DNA of 64,000 nt, taken from positions 2,480,001-2,544,000 of the forward strand of contig NZ_CP026304.1 in the NCBI RefSeq assembly GCF_003054555.1, in the 5' to 3' direction. Both the position numbers and the translations under genes were made by a program. The notes beneath the pieces are model-generated. The model was not told where the DNA came from and made no database searches. It saw nothing but the letters and a program-made list of their open reading frames with translations. This DNA is from Streptomyces lunaelactis. Lineage in GTDB: Bacteria; Actinomycetota; Actinomycetes; Streptomycetales; Streptomycetaceae. Within the stretch, counting starts at the first letter, position 1. Every line of letters starts with the position of its first letter. Positions 42,296 to 50,220 of this stretch are shown here, piece after piece.

Positions 42296-43038
42296 TACAG
42301 ACCCGACTCGGAGGTACGGATCAGGATGCGACGGCAGTTCTCACAGCGCAGCACCGTGTCGGGGGACGCCGCCTTGACCTCGTTCACCTCGGTGATGTTC
42401 AGCTCCAGCCGGCAGCCCTCGCAGCGGCGCTGGTAGAGGCGGGCCGCGCCCACCCCGCCCTGCTGGACGCGCAGCTTCTCGTACAGCTTGAGCAGATCGG
42501 CCGGCACGGAGCCCGACACGACCTCGCGCTCCTTGGTGACCGAGGCGACCTCGGTGTCGATCTCCTCCTGCGCGGCGTCCCGGCGCGCGGTCGCGTCGTC
42601 GAGCTTGGCCTGGACGGAGGAGACCCGTCCGGTCAGCTCGGTGACGCGTTCCTGCGCGGACTCACGGCGCTCCATGACCTCGAGGACGACGTCCTCCAGG
42701 TCGCCCTGGCGCTTGGCGAGCGAGACGATCTCGCGCTGCAGGTTCTCCAGGTCCTTGGGCGAGGCGGCCGCGCCCGAGTCCAGCCGCTGCTGGTCGCGGA
42801 CGGCGCGCTGGCGCACCTGGTCGACGTCCTGCTCCGCCTTGGTCTGCTCGCGGGCGGTGTCGCTCTCCTCGGTCTGCGAGGCGACCAGCAGGTCGCGCAG
42901 CTGTGCGAGGTCCTTGGTGAGCGACTCGATCTCGGCGTGCTCGGGCAGCGAGTTGCGCCTGTGGGCGAGCTGCGACAGACGTACGTCGAGGGCCTGGACG
43001 TCGAGCAGTCGGATCTGGTCGGCGGGATCGGCGTTCAG
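42295..43038 (-). CDS. Coiled-coil zinc-ribbon protein (DUF164/CdsZ-type), CTG start
   Basis: A 247-residue protein: two long antiparallel coiled-coil helices (residues ~10-180, for example QLAHRRNSLPEHAEIESLTK) and a C-terminal zinc ribbon with two Cys pairs (RRCEGCRLELNI and LRCENCRRILI). The natural start seems to be CTG 43038, because the sequence CTGA couples it to the Nif3 stop and conserved residues ADPADQIRLLDVQALD begin right after it. No ATG, GTG or TTG exists in this frame until 43170, inside the Nif3 gene. Role in nucleic-acid or protein binding is only inferred. Confidence 0.88.
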   Translation of the reverse strand: MNADPADQIRLLDVQALDVRLSQLAHRRNSLPEHAEIESLTKDLAQLRDLLVASQTEESDTAREQTKAEQDVDQVRQRAVRDQQRLDSGAAASPKDLENLQREIVSLAKRQGDLEDVVLEVMERRESAQERVTELTGRVSSVQAKLDDATARRDAAQEEIDTEVASVTKEREVVSGSVPADLLKLYEKLRVQQGGVGAARLYQRRCEGCRLELNITEVNEVKAASPDTVLRCENCRRILIRTSESGL

Positions 43039-43871
43039 TTGGGGGCTCCAGAAGTGTGGTGGGAGGACCAGGGGTCGGTGACCGTGTGCGAGACGTGGAC
43101 CCGAAGGCCCCAGCCGTGCCGGTCGGAAATCGCGTCGAGCTGGGCGGCTGCCTGCTCGCACCAGGGCCACTCGGTGGCCCAGTGGGCGGCATCGACCAGC
43201 CCCAGGGGTGAGTGCTGGGTGGCTTCGGAGACCGGGTGGTGGCGCAGGTCGGCGGTGAGGAAGGCGTCCACGCCCGCGGCCCGCACCTGGTCGAAGAGGC
43301 TGTCGCCGGAGCCGCCGCTGACCGCGACGGTACGGACGAGGGAGTCGGGGTCGCCGGCGATACGGATGCCCTGCGCGGTGGCGGGCAGCCGCTTCGCGGC
43401 GCGTGCGGCGAACTCGCCGAGGGTCTCGGGATGGTCGAGCTCACAGATCCGGCCGAGGCCGCGGCGGCCGCTCGGATCCGTCGTGTCCGGGACCAGGGGG
43501 CGTACGACCCGGAGGTCGAGCGCGCCCGCGAGGGCGTCGGAGACACCGGGGTCGGCGGAGTCGGCGTTGGTGTGCGCGACGTGCAGGGCGATGTCGTGCT
43601 TGATCAGGGTGTGCACGACGCGGCCCTTGAAGGTGGAGGCCGCGACCGTCGTCGTACCGCGCAGATAGAGCGGGTGGTGGACGACGATCAGCTGTGCGCC
43701 GAGCTCGATGGCCTCGTCGGCGATCGCCCCTACCGGGTCGACGGCGAACAGGACCCGGGTGACCTCGGCGTCCGGGTCCCCGCAGACCGTGCCGACGGCG
43801 TCCCACTGTTCGGCCCGCTCCGGGGGCCACAGGGCGTCGAGCGCGGCGAGGACTTCAGACAGACGGGGCAC
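43035..43871 (-). CDS. Nif3-like dinuclear metal centre protein
   Basis: A 278-residue member of the Nif3/YbgI family, hexameric proteins with a two-metal site. IVVHHPLYLRG and HVAHTNAD provide His/Asp ligands; the C-terminal AFLTADLRHHPVSEA and LVDAAHWATE complete the site. Start GTG 43871 (PRLSEVLAALDALWPP) fits the family; ATG 43910 is an alternative. First gene of the coupled three-gene operon with the zinc-ribbon and RNase H/phosphatase genes. Possible GTP cyclohydrolase 1 type 2 annotation is not supported by direct evidence. Confidence 0.92.
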   Translation of the reverse strand: MPRLSEVLAALDALWPPERAEQWDAVGTVCGDPDAEVTRVLFAVDPVGAIADEAIELGAQLIVVHHPLYLRGTTTVAASTFKGRVVHTLIKHDIALHVAHTNADSADPGVSDALAGALDLRVVRPLVPDTTDPSGRRGLGRICELDHPETLGEFAARAAKRLPATAQGIRIAGDPDSLVRTVAVSGGSGDSLFDQVRAAGVDAFLTADLRHHPVSEATQHSPLGLVDAAHWATEWPWCEQAAAQLDAISDRHGWGLRVHVSHTVTDPWSSHHTSGAPN

Positions 43872-44219
43872 GGAGGAAAGGCTACCTTCCGTCCGTGCCC
43901 CGCAGGCCATCGCTCATCTGCCGACTTGTCCGCCGACTTGCCCGAAGACTTGCCACTACTTGCCCGACGAGGCGACCTACTTGATCAAATACGTGCGCGG
44001 ATCGCTGCTGCGGAGGTGCCGCGGCGGCGTAGGGACACTGGGTACCCCTGATCCGAACTCAGGGGTGCCTGACTTCAGGCACCGGCACCTCGCTGCACAA
44101 TCGCCCCCTCCCTCTCAGGCGAATCCCGCCTTGGCCACCCTTATGTGTGAAGAGCTGGGTCTCGTGTTGTTCGGCAGGAAGTGCGAAAACTAGCTTCGGT
44201 CGCCGGAGGTGAGCATCCG
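43872..44219. other. Divergent 348-bp intergenic region
   Basis: Contains a perfect hairpin GGTGCCTGA-CT-TCAGGCACC at 44064-44083 and a run of ACTTG(T/C)CCG-like repeats near 43920-43968. No gene recognised; probably promoters for both flanking units. Confidence 0.5.
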
Positions 44220-45386
44220 ATGACAGTCTGTGCCATCGAGACCGCCGCGGAGGACGGAGCCGTGGGGAGTACGGGATTCACGATGACCGCGGACGGGACG
44301 TACGCGGCCCGGCTGGCGGGGGACGGTGAGGCCCTGTTCCCGGAGCGGTGGACGCTCGACGGACCCGAGCCGTACGCGGTGCCGCTGCCGCTCGACCAGC
44401 CGGAGGAGCGGGACGCCGATGTGCTGCCGCTGACCGACGGGCGGGTCCTGATCCGGCGGCGGGTGGAGGGCAGGCACGCCTTCTCGCTGCTCTACCCGAC
44501 AGGGCCGGGGACGGGTGAACTGCCGCTCGGCGCGATCGAGTCGGCGCGGCTGACACTGCTGCCGCCCTCGCCCGACGGCGTCAGCGCGTACGCCCTGGCA
44601 CCCGGCGAGGGGTCCACCGCGATCTGGCTGGTGGCGGGCGGGGCGTTCGGGCCGGAGCATGTCGCCGAGGTGCCGGGGCACTGCTCCGGCGGGGTCTGGC
44701 TGGACCGCACGGGGCGGATGCTCGCCCTGGACCGACAGCTGGACGGCGGCCCGGTGAAGGCGGTGGCGGTCGATCTGGAGCGGGGCGGGGAGGTGACGCC
44801 ACTGCTGCAGATCACGGAGGAGAGCGACGACCGGCTGCTGCTCGCCGAGCCGGACAGCGGACTGCTGCTGATCCGCTCGAACGCGCCGGGTCACGACCGG
44901 CTCGGCTGGGGCGTGCTGAGCAGTCTGCGGCCGGTGCGCTTCCCGGAGTGCCTGCGGCTCGCGGACTGCGCGGTGACGCCGTTCGCCGTGCAGCCGGGCC
45001 AGATGCTGACGCCGGAGAGCTGTGCGGTGGCGCTGCGGATCGACGGGGCGGCGGGGAGCCGGCTGGGCGTCTGGCGCCCGGCCGGGCGACGGTTGCACCA
45101 ACTGGCCGCCCCGGAGGGGTGGTTGGCGGGGGCTGGGCTGTGGAGCCGGGAGGGGGTGCTGCACCTGCCGTACGCGACGGGGGCGGTGAGGTGTGGAGTG
45201 GCGCGGATGGAGGCGCCCGAGGACGTTTGCGTACCGGATGTGATCACCAGACGTGACATGATCACAGAACCGGCACAAGCGGAACACGCAGGTGGGGAAC
45301 CGTCCGTGGGCGCCGGGGCTCCTCTTGTGTGCAGGCCGATGCCTTTGCAGCAGGCGCCTCTCACGGGCCGTGCGGCCCCTGATTGA
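44220..45386 (+). CDS. Conserved hypothetical protein, beta-propeller-like
   Basis: A 388-residue soluble protein, ATG 44220 with GGAGGTGAG upstream. Repeated hydrophobic strand pairs with Gly/Asp turns (GRVLIRRRVEGRHAFSLLYP, SAYALAPGEGSTAIWLVAGG, SGGVWLDRTGRMLALDRQL, SGLLLIRSNAPGHDRLGW) suggest a WD40/PQQ-like propeller. No signal peptide. Common in Streptomyces, no function known. Confidence 0.7.
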   Translation: MTVCAIETAAEDGAVGSTGFTMTADGTYAARLAGDGEALFPERWTLDGPEPYAVPLPLDQPEERDADVLPLTDGRVLIRRRVEGRHAFSLLYPTGPGTGELPLGAIESARLTLLPPSPDGVSAYALAPGEGSTAIWLVAGGAFGPEHVAEVPGHCSGGVWLDRTGRMLALDRQLDGGPVKAVAVDLERGGEVTPLLQITEESDDRLLLAEPDSGLLLIRSNAPGHDRLGWGVLSSLRPVRFPECLRLADCAVTPFAVQPGQMLTPESCAVALRIDGAAGSRLGVWRPAGRRLHQLAAPEGWLAGAGLWSREGVLHLPYATGAVRCGVARMEAPEDVCVPDVITRRDMITEPAQAEHAGGEPSVGAGAPLVCRPMPLQQAPLTGRAAPD

Positions 45387-45703
45387 ATTCTGGCGCGGGG
45401 CCGGGGCTGCTGGGGATGCTGCCGGTGCCCTGCGACACGTATTACAGCGATCACAACGGGGTGACTTCCCACATGTATGAAGCACGAACCGACACGACAG
45501 AGGAGCGTCCGGGGGGTGCGGGGGCCGGCGGCGCCTGCGGTACGAGCGGTGCGGGTGCCGGTGGCGCCGGAAGGCACCGGGGCGGTGCGGCGACGACGGA
45601 GGACTCGACGACTCCGTCGCACGGCCGCCACCGCCGCCCGGGAAGGTGAGCAGCCCGGCCTGACCGCCCTTGCCGGGGCTCCGCCCCGGACCCCGCGCCG
45701 CTA
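45387..45703. other. 317-bp region with a doubtful small ORF
   Basis: A plus-strand frame (around 45416-45649) reads MLPVPCDTYYSDHNGVTSHM then a Gly/Ala/Thr-rich tail. Its start lacks a good ribosome site and the tail looks like GC-rich noise, so I do not call it a gene. Confidence 0.3.
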
Positions 45704-45878
45704 GGGCGTGTTTTTGAAGTAGCGCCGTCCGCCCGCAGGGCGGGCCCTGCGGCGTCTGGTGCGTGCAATCGCAAGGCGGAGGATCGCCCTCGTACTGGAC
45801 GTACTTGGGCGACTCCGACAACATCGCGAGTGCGCGTGCCAGGCGCCGCGGGGCAGGCGGGACTTCTAGAACACGCCC
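45704..45878. mobile_element. MITE-like element, family 2, copy D (175 bp)
   Basis: Ends GGGCGTGTTTTTGAAGT and ACTTCTAGAACACGCCC are inverted repeats with TA on each side (45702-45703, 45879-45880). Copy E at 59578-59752 has exactly the same length and over 95% the same sequence in the same orientation. The terminus resembles those of IS5-family elements. No coding capacity. Confidence 0.85.
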
Positions 45879-45881
45879 TAA

Positions 45882-45926
45882 CGCCGGCGAGGCTGGAGTA
45901 TCCAGCCCGTCCGGCGATTGAGGACA
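45882..45926. repeat. Dispersed extragenic repeat copy
   Basis: GGCTGGAGTATCCAGCC-type palindrome followed by CGTCCGGCGATTGAGGAC, shared with 6705-6740 and 3106-3164. Confidence 0.7.
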
Positions 45927-45948
45927 AGCCCCGGTCAAGCCACCCCGG

Positions 45949-46899
45949 TCAAGCCACGCCGCCCCGCTTCAGGCCCAAGACCTCCGCCGCCGCGAACGTC
46001 TCGTTCAGCGGCCGGTCCTCGTAGTAAGCGCCCAGCACCCCCTCCAGCTCCTCATAGCTGAACACGTCCTTCGACGTGTCGAACTTCGCCGCCACCTTGG
46101 GCCGTTCCACCACCGCGACCATGCCCCCGTGCACCACCAGCAGCTGCCCGTTGGCCTTGGCCGCCGCCGGGGAGGCGAGATAGCCGACCAGTGGCGCCAC
46201 ATGCTCCGGGGCGAGGGCGTCGAGGCTGCCGTCCTCCGGCTCCTGGAAGCCCGCGAAGACGTCCTGCGTCATACGCGTCCGGGCGCGCGGGCAGATCACA
46301 TTCGCGGTGACGCCGTACTTGGACAGCGCGAGCGCCGTCGACGTGGTCAGACCGACGATCCCGCCCTTCGCCGCCGCGTAGTTCGGCTGACCCGCCGAGC
46401 CCGCGAGGAACGCCTCCGACGAGGTGTTCACGATCCGGCCGTAGACCGGGCCCCCGGCCGCCTTGGAGCGCTCGCGCCAGTGGACCGACGCGAAGTGCGT
46501 GGTGTTGAAGTGGCCCTTGAGGTGGACCCGTATCACCGAGTCCCACTCCTCCTCGCTCATGGAGAAGACCATCCGGTCCCGCAGAATGCCCGCGTTGTTG
46601 ACCAGGATGTCGAGCTTGCCGTACGTGGAGACGGCCAGCCCGACCAGATCGCGGGCCTGCCCGAAGTCGGAGACATCGCCCTGGTGGGCCACGGCGGAGC
46701 CACCCGCCGCGCGGATCTCCGCGGCGACCTCCTCGGCCGGGGTCGCCGAGGCGTCGCCCGAACCGTCCCGGCCGGGACGCCCATAGTCGTTGACGACGAC
46801 GCTCGCGCCGAGACGGGCGAGTTCAAGGGCTTCGGCGCGGCCGAGACCGCGGCCCGCCCCCGTCACGATCGCGGACAGGCCCTCAAGCGGCAGTGACAT
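45949..46899 (-). CDS. SDR dehydrogenase of steroid side-chain type (Hsd4A-like)
   Basis: A 316-residue short-chain dehydrogenase of the multifunctional-enzyme-2 type, which oxidises 3-hydroxyacyl-CoA (or 17-hydroxysteroids). TGAGRGLG at 13-20, ILVNNAGILRD, TSSEAFLAGSAGQPNYAAAK (Ser, Tyr, Lys) are intact; insertion GRPGRDGSGDASATPAEEV after strand 2 is characteristic of this subfamily. Length equals mycobacterial Hsd4A (Rv3502c). Last gene of a three-gene operon (21 bases after the ADH gene) with a KstR-like operator in front. Assignment to steroid catabolism is inferred from family, length and operator together. Confidence 0.85.
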   Translation of the reverse strand: MSLPLEGLSAIVTGAGRGLGRAEALELARLGASVVVNDYGRPGRDGSGDASATPAEEVAAEIRAAGGSAVAHQGDVSDFGQARDLVGLAVSTYGKLDILVNNAGILRDRMVFSMSEEEWDSVIRVHLKGHFNTTHFASVHWRERSKAAGGPVYGRIVNTSSEAFLAGSAGQPNYAAAKGGIVGLTTSTALALSKYGVTANVICPRARTRMTQDVFAGFQEPEDGSLDALAPEHVAPLVGYLASPAAAKANGQLLVVHGGMVAVVERPKVAAKFDTSKDVFSYEELEGVLGAYYEDRPLNETFAAAEVLGLKRGGVA

Positions 46900-46919
46900 C
46901 AAAGACACTCCGAGTCCTC

Positions 46920-47996
46920 TCAGATCTCGATGCAGGTGCGCAGCGCCTCGCCCGAACGCATCTGGGCCAGCGCGTCGTTGATCTCCGCGAGCCGCACCCG
47001 GTGGGTGATCAGCCCTTCGAGGTCGATCCGGCCCGCCCGCCACAGGGCGATGGCCCGCTCGTACGAGGTGAGCACGTCCCCGCCCCCGTACATCGACGGC
47101 AGAATCCGCTTCTCGTCGAAGAACAGCTCGAACATGTTGAGCTGGAGGAAGTCGTCCATGGCGCCCGCGCCGACGATGCACAGCGTGCCGCCGCGCCGGG
47201 TCGTCTCGTACGCGGTACGGGCCGTCGCCGACCTGCCGACGACCTCGAAGACGTAGTCGAAGCCCTCACCCGAGGTGATGCGCTGCTTGGCGTCGGCCAG
47301 TTCGTCCGGCGAGACGGCCTCTGTCGCACCGAAGGTGAGCGCGGCCTCGCGCCGCGAGGCGACCGGGTCGACGGCGACGATCTGGGCCGCGCCCTTGAGC
47401 CGCGCGCCCTGGATCGCCGAGATGCCGACGCCGCCGCAGCCGATGACGGCGACCGAGGAACCGGCCGCCACATCCGCGGTGTTGATGGCGGCGCCGAGGC
47501 CCGTGGTGACGCCGCAGCCGATCAGCGCGGCGATGTCGAAGGGCACATCGTCGGGGATCGGCACGGCGCAGCCCGCGTCGACGACGACCTCCTCGGTGAA
47601 GGTGCCGGTGCCGGCGAAGCCGAAGACATCGCCGCCGGGGCGCTTGAAGTTGGGGGTGCCTGCGTTCATGAAGCCCGCGAGACAGAGCTGGGTCTGGCCG
47701 CGCTTGCAGGCGGGACAGACCCCGCACGCGGGCAGCCAGCACAGCAGCACCCGGTCGCCCTGGCTCAGGCCGCTCACACCGTCGCCGATGTCGATGATCT
47801 CGCCCGCGCCCTCGTGCCCGGGGATGAAGGGCGCGGGCTGGGGCAGCACGCCGTTCATCGCGGAGACGTCCGAGTGGCACAGCCCGGTGGCCCGGACCCG
47901 GATCCTGACCTTGCCGGGGCCGAAGCCCACCGCCTCGACGTCGTCGAGGACTTCGAGCTTGTCCTGCCCTATCTCGTGCAGTACGGCTGCGCGCAC
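46920..47996 (-). CDS. Zinc-dependent alcohol dehydrogenase (MDR, class III-like)
   Basis: A 358-residue medium-chain dehydrogenase. Catalytic zinc ligands lie in GLCHSDVSAMNG, PGHEGAGE and LIGCGVTTG; the structural zinc lobe is CGVCPACKRGQTQLC; NAD(H) binding at VIGCGGVGISAIQGA followed by DPVASRR. GTG 47996 has GAGGAG at good spacing. Mycobacterial relatives are in fatty acid or sterol gene sets. Middle gene of the SDR-ADH-MaoC operon (gaps of 20 and 24 bases). Confidence 0.92.
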   Translation of the reverse strand: MRAAVLHEIGQDKLEVLDDVEAVGFGPGKVRIRVRATGLCHSDVSAMNGVLPQPAPFIPGHEGAGEIIDIGDGVSGLSQGDRVLLCWLPACGVCPACKRGQTQLCLAGFMNAGTPNFKRPGGDVFGFAGTGTFTEEVVVDAGCAVPIPDDVPFDIAALIGCGVTTGLGAAINTADVAAGSSVAVIGCGGVGISAIQGARLKGAAQIVAVDPVASRREAALTFGATEAVSPDELADAKQRITSGEGFDYVFEVVGRSATARTAYETTRRGGTLCIVGAGAMDDFLQLNMFELFFDEKRILPSMYGGGDVLTSYERAIALWRAGRIDLEGLITHRVRLAEINDALAQMRSGEALRTCIEI

Positions 47997-48020
47997 GGTG
48001 CGGCTCCTCTCAGGAAGTGC

Positions 48021-48875
48021 TCACGAATGTTCGACGATGGTGTCGGCGAGGACCGGCGCGTCGTCCCGCTCCACGGCCGTCACCGATACGTGCACCTGAC
48101 TGTCTCCGGCCCACATTCGGATACGCAGGGTCTCGCCGGGGAAGACCACGCCGGCGAAGCGTGTGGTGTACGAGCGGACGCGGCCGACGTCCCCGCCGAG
48201 CACTGTGTCGACGACCGCCTTCAGCGCCATTCCGTACGAGCAGAGCCCGTGCAGGATGGGCCGGTCGAAGCCGGCGAGCCTGGCGAACTCGGGGTCGGCG
48301 TGCAGCGGGTTCCAGTCGCCGGAGAGCCGGTAGAGCAGCGCCTGATCCTCGCGGATGGCCTTCTCGACCACCTTGTCCGGCTCGCGGGGCGGGAGTTCGA
48401 GGCGGACGGAGGGGCCGCGGTCGCCGCCGAAGCCGCCTTCTCCGCGTACGAAGATCTGGGCGTCGCTCGTCCACAGCGGGCCTTCGTCGTCGGCCGCTTC
48501 GGTGCGCAGCACGAGGATCGCGGCCTTGCCCTTGTCGTAGACCGCCGCGATCCGGGACGTCGATACGGCCCTGCCCCTGACCGGGATCGGCCGGTGGAGC
48601 AGGATGGTCTGCCCGCCGTGCAGTACGGATGCCAGGCTGATGTCGAGGCCGGGTCCGGTGAGCCCGCCGATGACGCCTTTGCCCGCGCCCGCGACGGTGG
48701 CGAAGCTGGGCAGGACATGCAGCTTCGACTCGAGGGTGTAGCGCAGCTCGTCGGGGTCGGTGGCGGGGATGCCCGCGCCGAGGCCGAGGTGGTAGAGCTG
48801 GATGTCCTTGTGGTCCCATGCGATCTCGGCGCTGCGGGGTTCGGCGGCGACGGCCTTGGCGGCATCAATGGGCAT
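48021..48875 (-). CDS. MaoC-like 2-enoyl-CoA hydratase (Hsd4B-like)
   Basis: A 284-residue double hot-dog hydratase that adds water to trans-2-enoyl-CoA. The N-terminal hot-dog has HLGLGAGIPATDPDELRYTL and the C-terminal one the hydratase-2 motif YRLSGDWNPLHADPEFARLA (Asp and His catalytic) with GFDRPILHGLCSYG. Length matches mycobacterial Hsd4B (Rv3538). ATG 48875 has AAGGAG upstream. First gene of the operon, 95 bp downstream of the KstR-like palindrome. Confidence 0.93.
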   Translation of the reverse strand: MPIDAAKAVAAEPRSAEIAWDHKDIQLYHLGLGAGIPATDPDELRYTLESKLHVLPSFATVAGAGKGVIGGLTGPGLDISLASVLHGGQTILLHRPIPVRGRAVSTSRIAAVYDKGKAAILVLRTEAADDEGPLWTSDAQIFVRGEGGFGGDRGPSVRLELPPREPDKVVEKAIREDQALLYRLSGDWNPLHADPEFARLAGFDRPILHGLCSYGMALKAVVDTVLGGDVGRVRSYTTRFAGVVFPGETLRIRMWAGDSQVHVSVTAVERDDAPVLADTIVEHS

Positions 48876-48970
48876 GAGGATGCTGCTCCTTGAGGAGTGG
48901 AAGACCTCGGCGCGGCCGTCCGCACCGTCGGCCGCACCGAGGTCGTACGGGGCCGGCCCCGGCGCCCGTT

Positions 48971-48986
48971 CTAGAACGCGTTCTAG
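48971..48986. promoter_or_regulatory. KstR-like operator before the SDR-ADH-MaoC operon
   Basis: CTAGAACGCGTTCTAG is a perfect 16-bp palindrome and matches the KstR motif TNNAACNNGTTNTA. KstR is the TetR-type repressor of actinobacterial sterol catabolism. No kstR gene lies in this window. Confidence 0.75.
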
Positions 48987-49161
48987 GCCGATGGCCACTA
49001 TGTATAACGCAGCCCTCAATACTTGGGAAGACTCCTGACTGCATGTCAGAAATGAAGTGATGGTAGGTCAGGAGCGAGATCATCCGCCCGGATCACCGAT
49101 ATCGAGTCGGTTCGGTCCGCGCATCTCACGCGGACCGCGCCGGCCCCTTCCGTCCCGTCGG

Positions 49162-49443
49162 CTACCGCTCCCCGGTCACGTAGCGGGAGAGCAGCGCCTC
49201 GGCCCTGCGGTCGATCTCGTCCTCGGGGACGAGGGGCCGGAGGTCGGCGTCGAGGCACTCCAGAAGGTGATCGCGGAACTGCACCCAGGGGAGCCCGAGC
49301 GCCTCCTGGAAGGCCCACATCAGGCGGAGCGGGGTCAGCCGGAACTCTTCGTCGCGCCTGAGGGCTTCGATCAGGGCGCAGAAACCCGCCCCTTCTGCTC
49401 TCAGCCTCCGGAGTGTCCTCACCATGTCATCGGCGTCCAGCAT
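49162..49443 (-). CDS. Hypothetical protein
   Basis: A 93-residue soluble helical protein. ATG 49443 with AAGGAGGA upstream decides the start (the longer frame to 49509 adds basic, non-conserved residues). MLDADDMVRTLRRLRAEGAG, FRLTPLRLMWAFQEALGLPW and AEALLSRYVTGER are amphipathic. No family recognised. Divergent from the response regulator; it resembles small regulatory partners but nothing proves it. Confidence 0.65.
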   Translation of the reverse strand: MLDADDMVRTLRRLRAEGAGFCALIEALRRDEEFRLTPLRLMWAFQEALGLPWVQFRDHLLECLDADLRPLVPEDEIDRRAEALLSRYVTGER

Positions 49444-49520
49444 CCGTCCTCCTTCCTGCTTCTTCCTCCTGTAGACGATCTCGACGTTCGTGTAGTGCCC
49501 GGCCGCCATACCCTGGAGTC

Positions 49521-50162
49521 GTGGAGGAGATGCCCCAGGACCACCGGCCCGCCAAGTCCGTACGTGTCCTCCTCGCCGAGGACCAGGGCATGATGCGCGG
49601 CGCCCTCGCGCTGCTGCTCGGCCTTGAGCCGGACATCGAGGTGGTCGCGCAGGTCGGCAGGGGCGACGCCATCGTCGATGCGGCCCTCACCTCACGGCCC
49701 GATGTGGCCCTGCTGGACATCGAACTGCCGGGCCGCAGCGGGCTGGACGCGGCCGCCGATCTGCGGGACGAGGTGCCCGACTGCCGGGTACTGATCCTCA
49801 CCACCGTCGGACGGCCGGGCTATCTGCGCCGTGCGATGGAGGCCGGGGCCGCGGGGTTCCTGATCAAGGACGGGCCCGTGGAGGAACTGGCCGGAGCGAT
49901 CCGAAAGGTCCTGACCGGCGAGACGGTCATCGACCCGGCCCTGTCGGCGGCGGCCCTGAGCGCGGCCCCGAGCCCGCTCACCGCGCGCGAGCGGGATGTG
50001 CTGAACGCGTCGGTGGACGGGGCGACGGTGTCCGGCATCGCGGGGACGCTGCGTCTGTCCGAATCGACGGTACGGAACGATCTGTCGTCGGCGATCGGCA
50101 AGACGGGCACGCGGAACCGCGCGGAGGCGGTGCGGACGGCACGGCGGCAGGGCTGGCTGTAG
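49521..50162 (+). CDS. LuxR/NarL-type response regulator, orphan
   Basis: A 213-residue response regulator. Receiver domain: acidic pair E20-D21, phospho-acceptor D66 (VALLDIELPG), K116 (GFLIKDGP). The C-terminal LuxR helix-turn-helix is LTARERDVLNAS ... TLRLSESTVRNDLSSAIGK. GTG 49521 and ATG 49530 are both possible. No histidine kinase gene adjoins it: the neighbours are a short hypothetical gene and a convergent SpoIIE-type phosphatase, so its sensor is elsewhere. Confidence 0.92.
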   Translation: MEEMPQDHRPAKSVRVLLAEDQGMMRGALALLLGLEPDIEVVAQVGRGDAIVDAALTSRPDVALLDIELPGRSGLDAAADLRDEVPDCRVLILTTVGRPGYLRRAMEAGAAGFLIKDGPVEELAGAIRKVLTGETVIDPALSAAALSAAPSPLTARERDVLNASVDGATVSGIAGTLRLSESTVRNDLSSAIGKTGTRNRAEAVRTARRQGWL

Positions 50163-50220
50163 GGCGGGGCCACACATCCGGCCCGTGCGAACGGGCAGCG
50201 GCTCAGAGTGTCGTTTCCAC

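Noticed and set aside
45416..45649. Small plus-strand gene before element D
   Set aside because: No ribosome site, low-complexity Gly/Ala/Arg tail.
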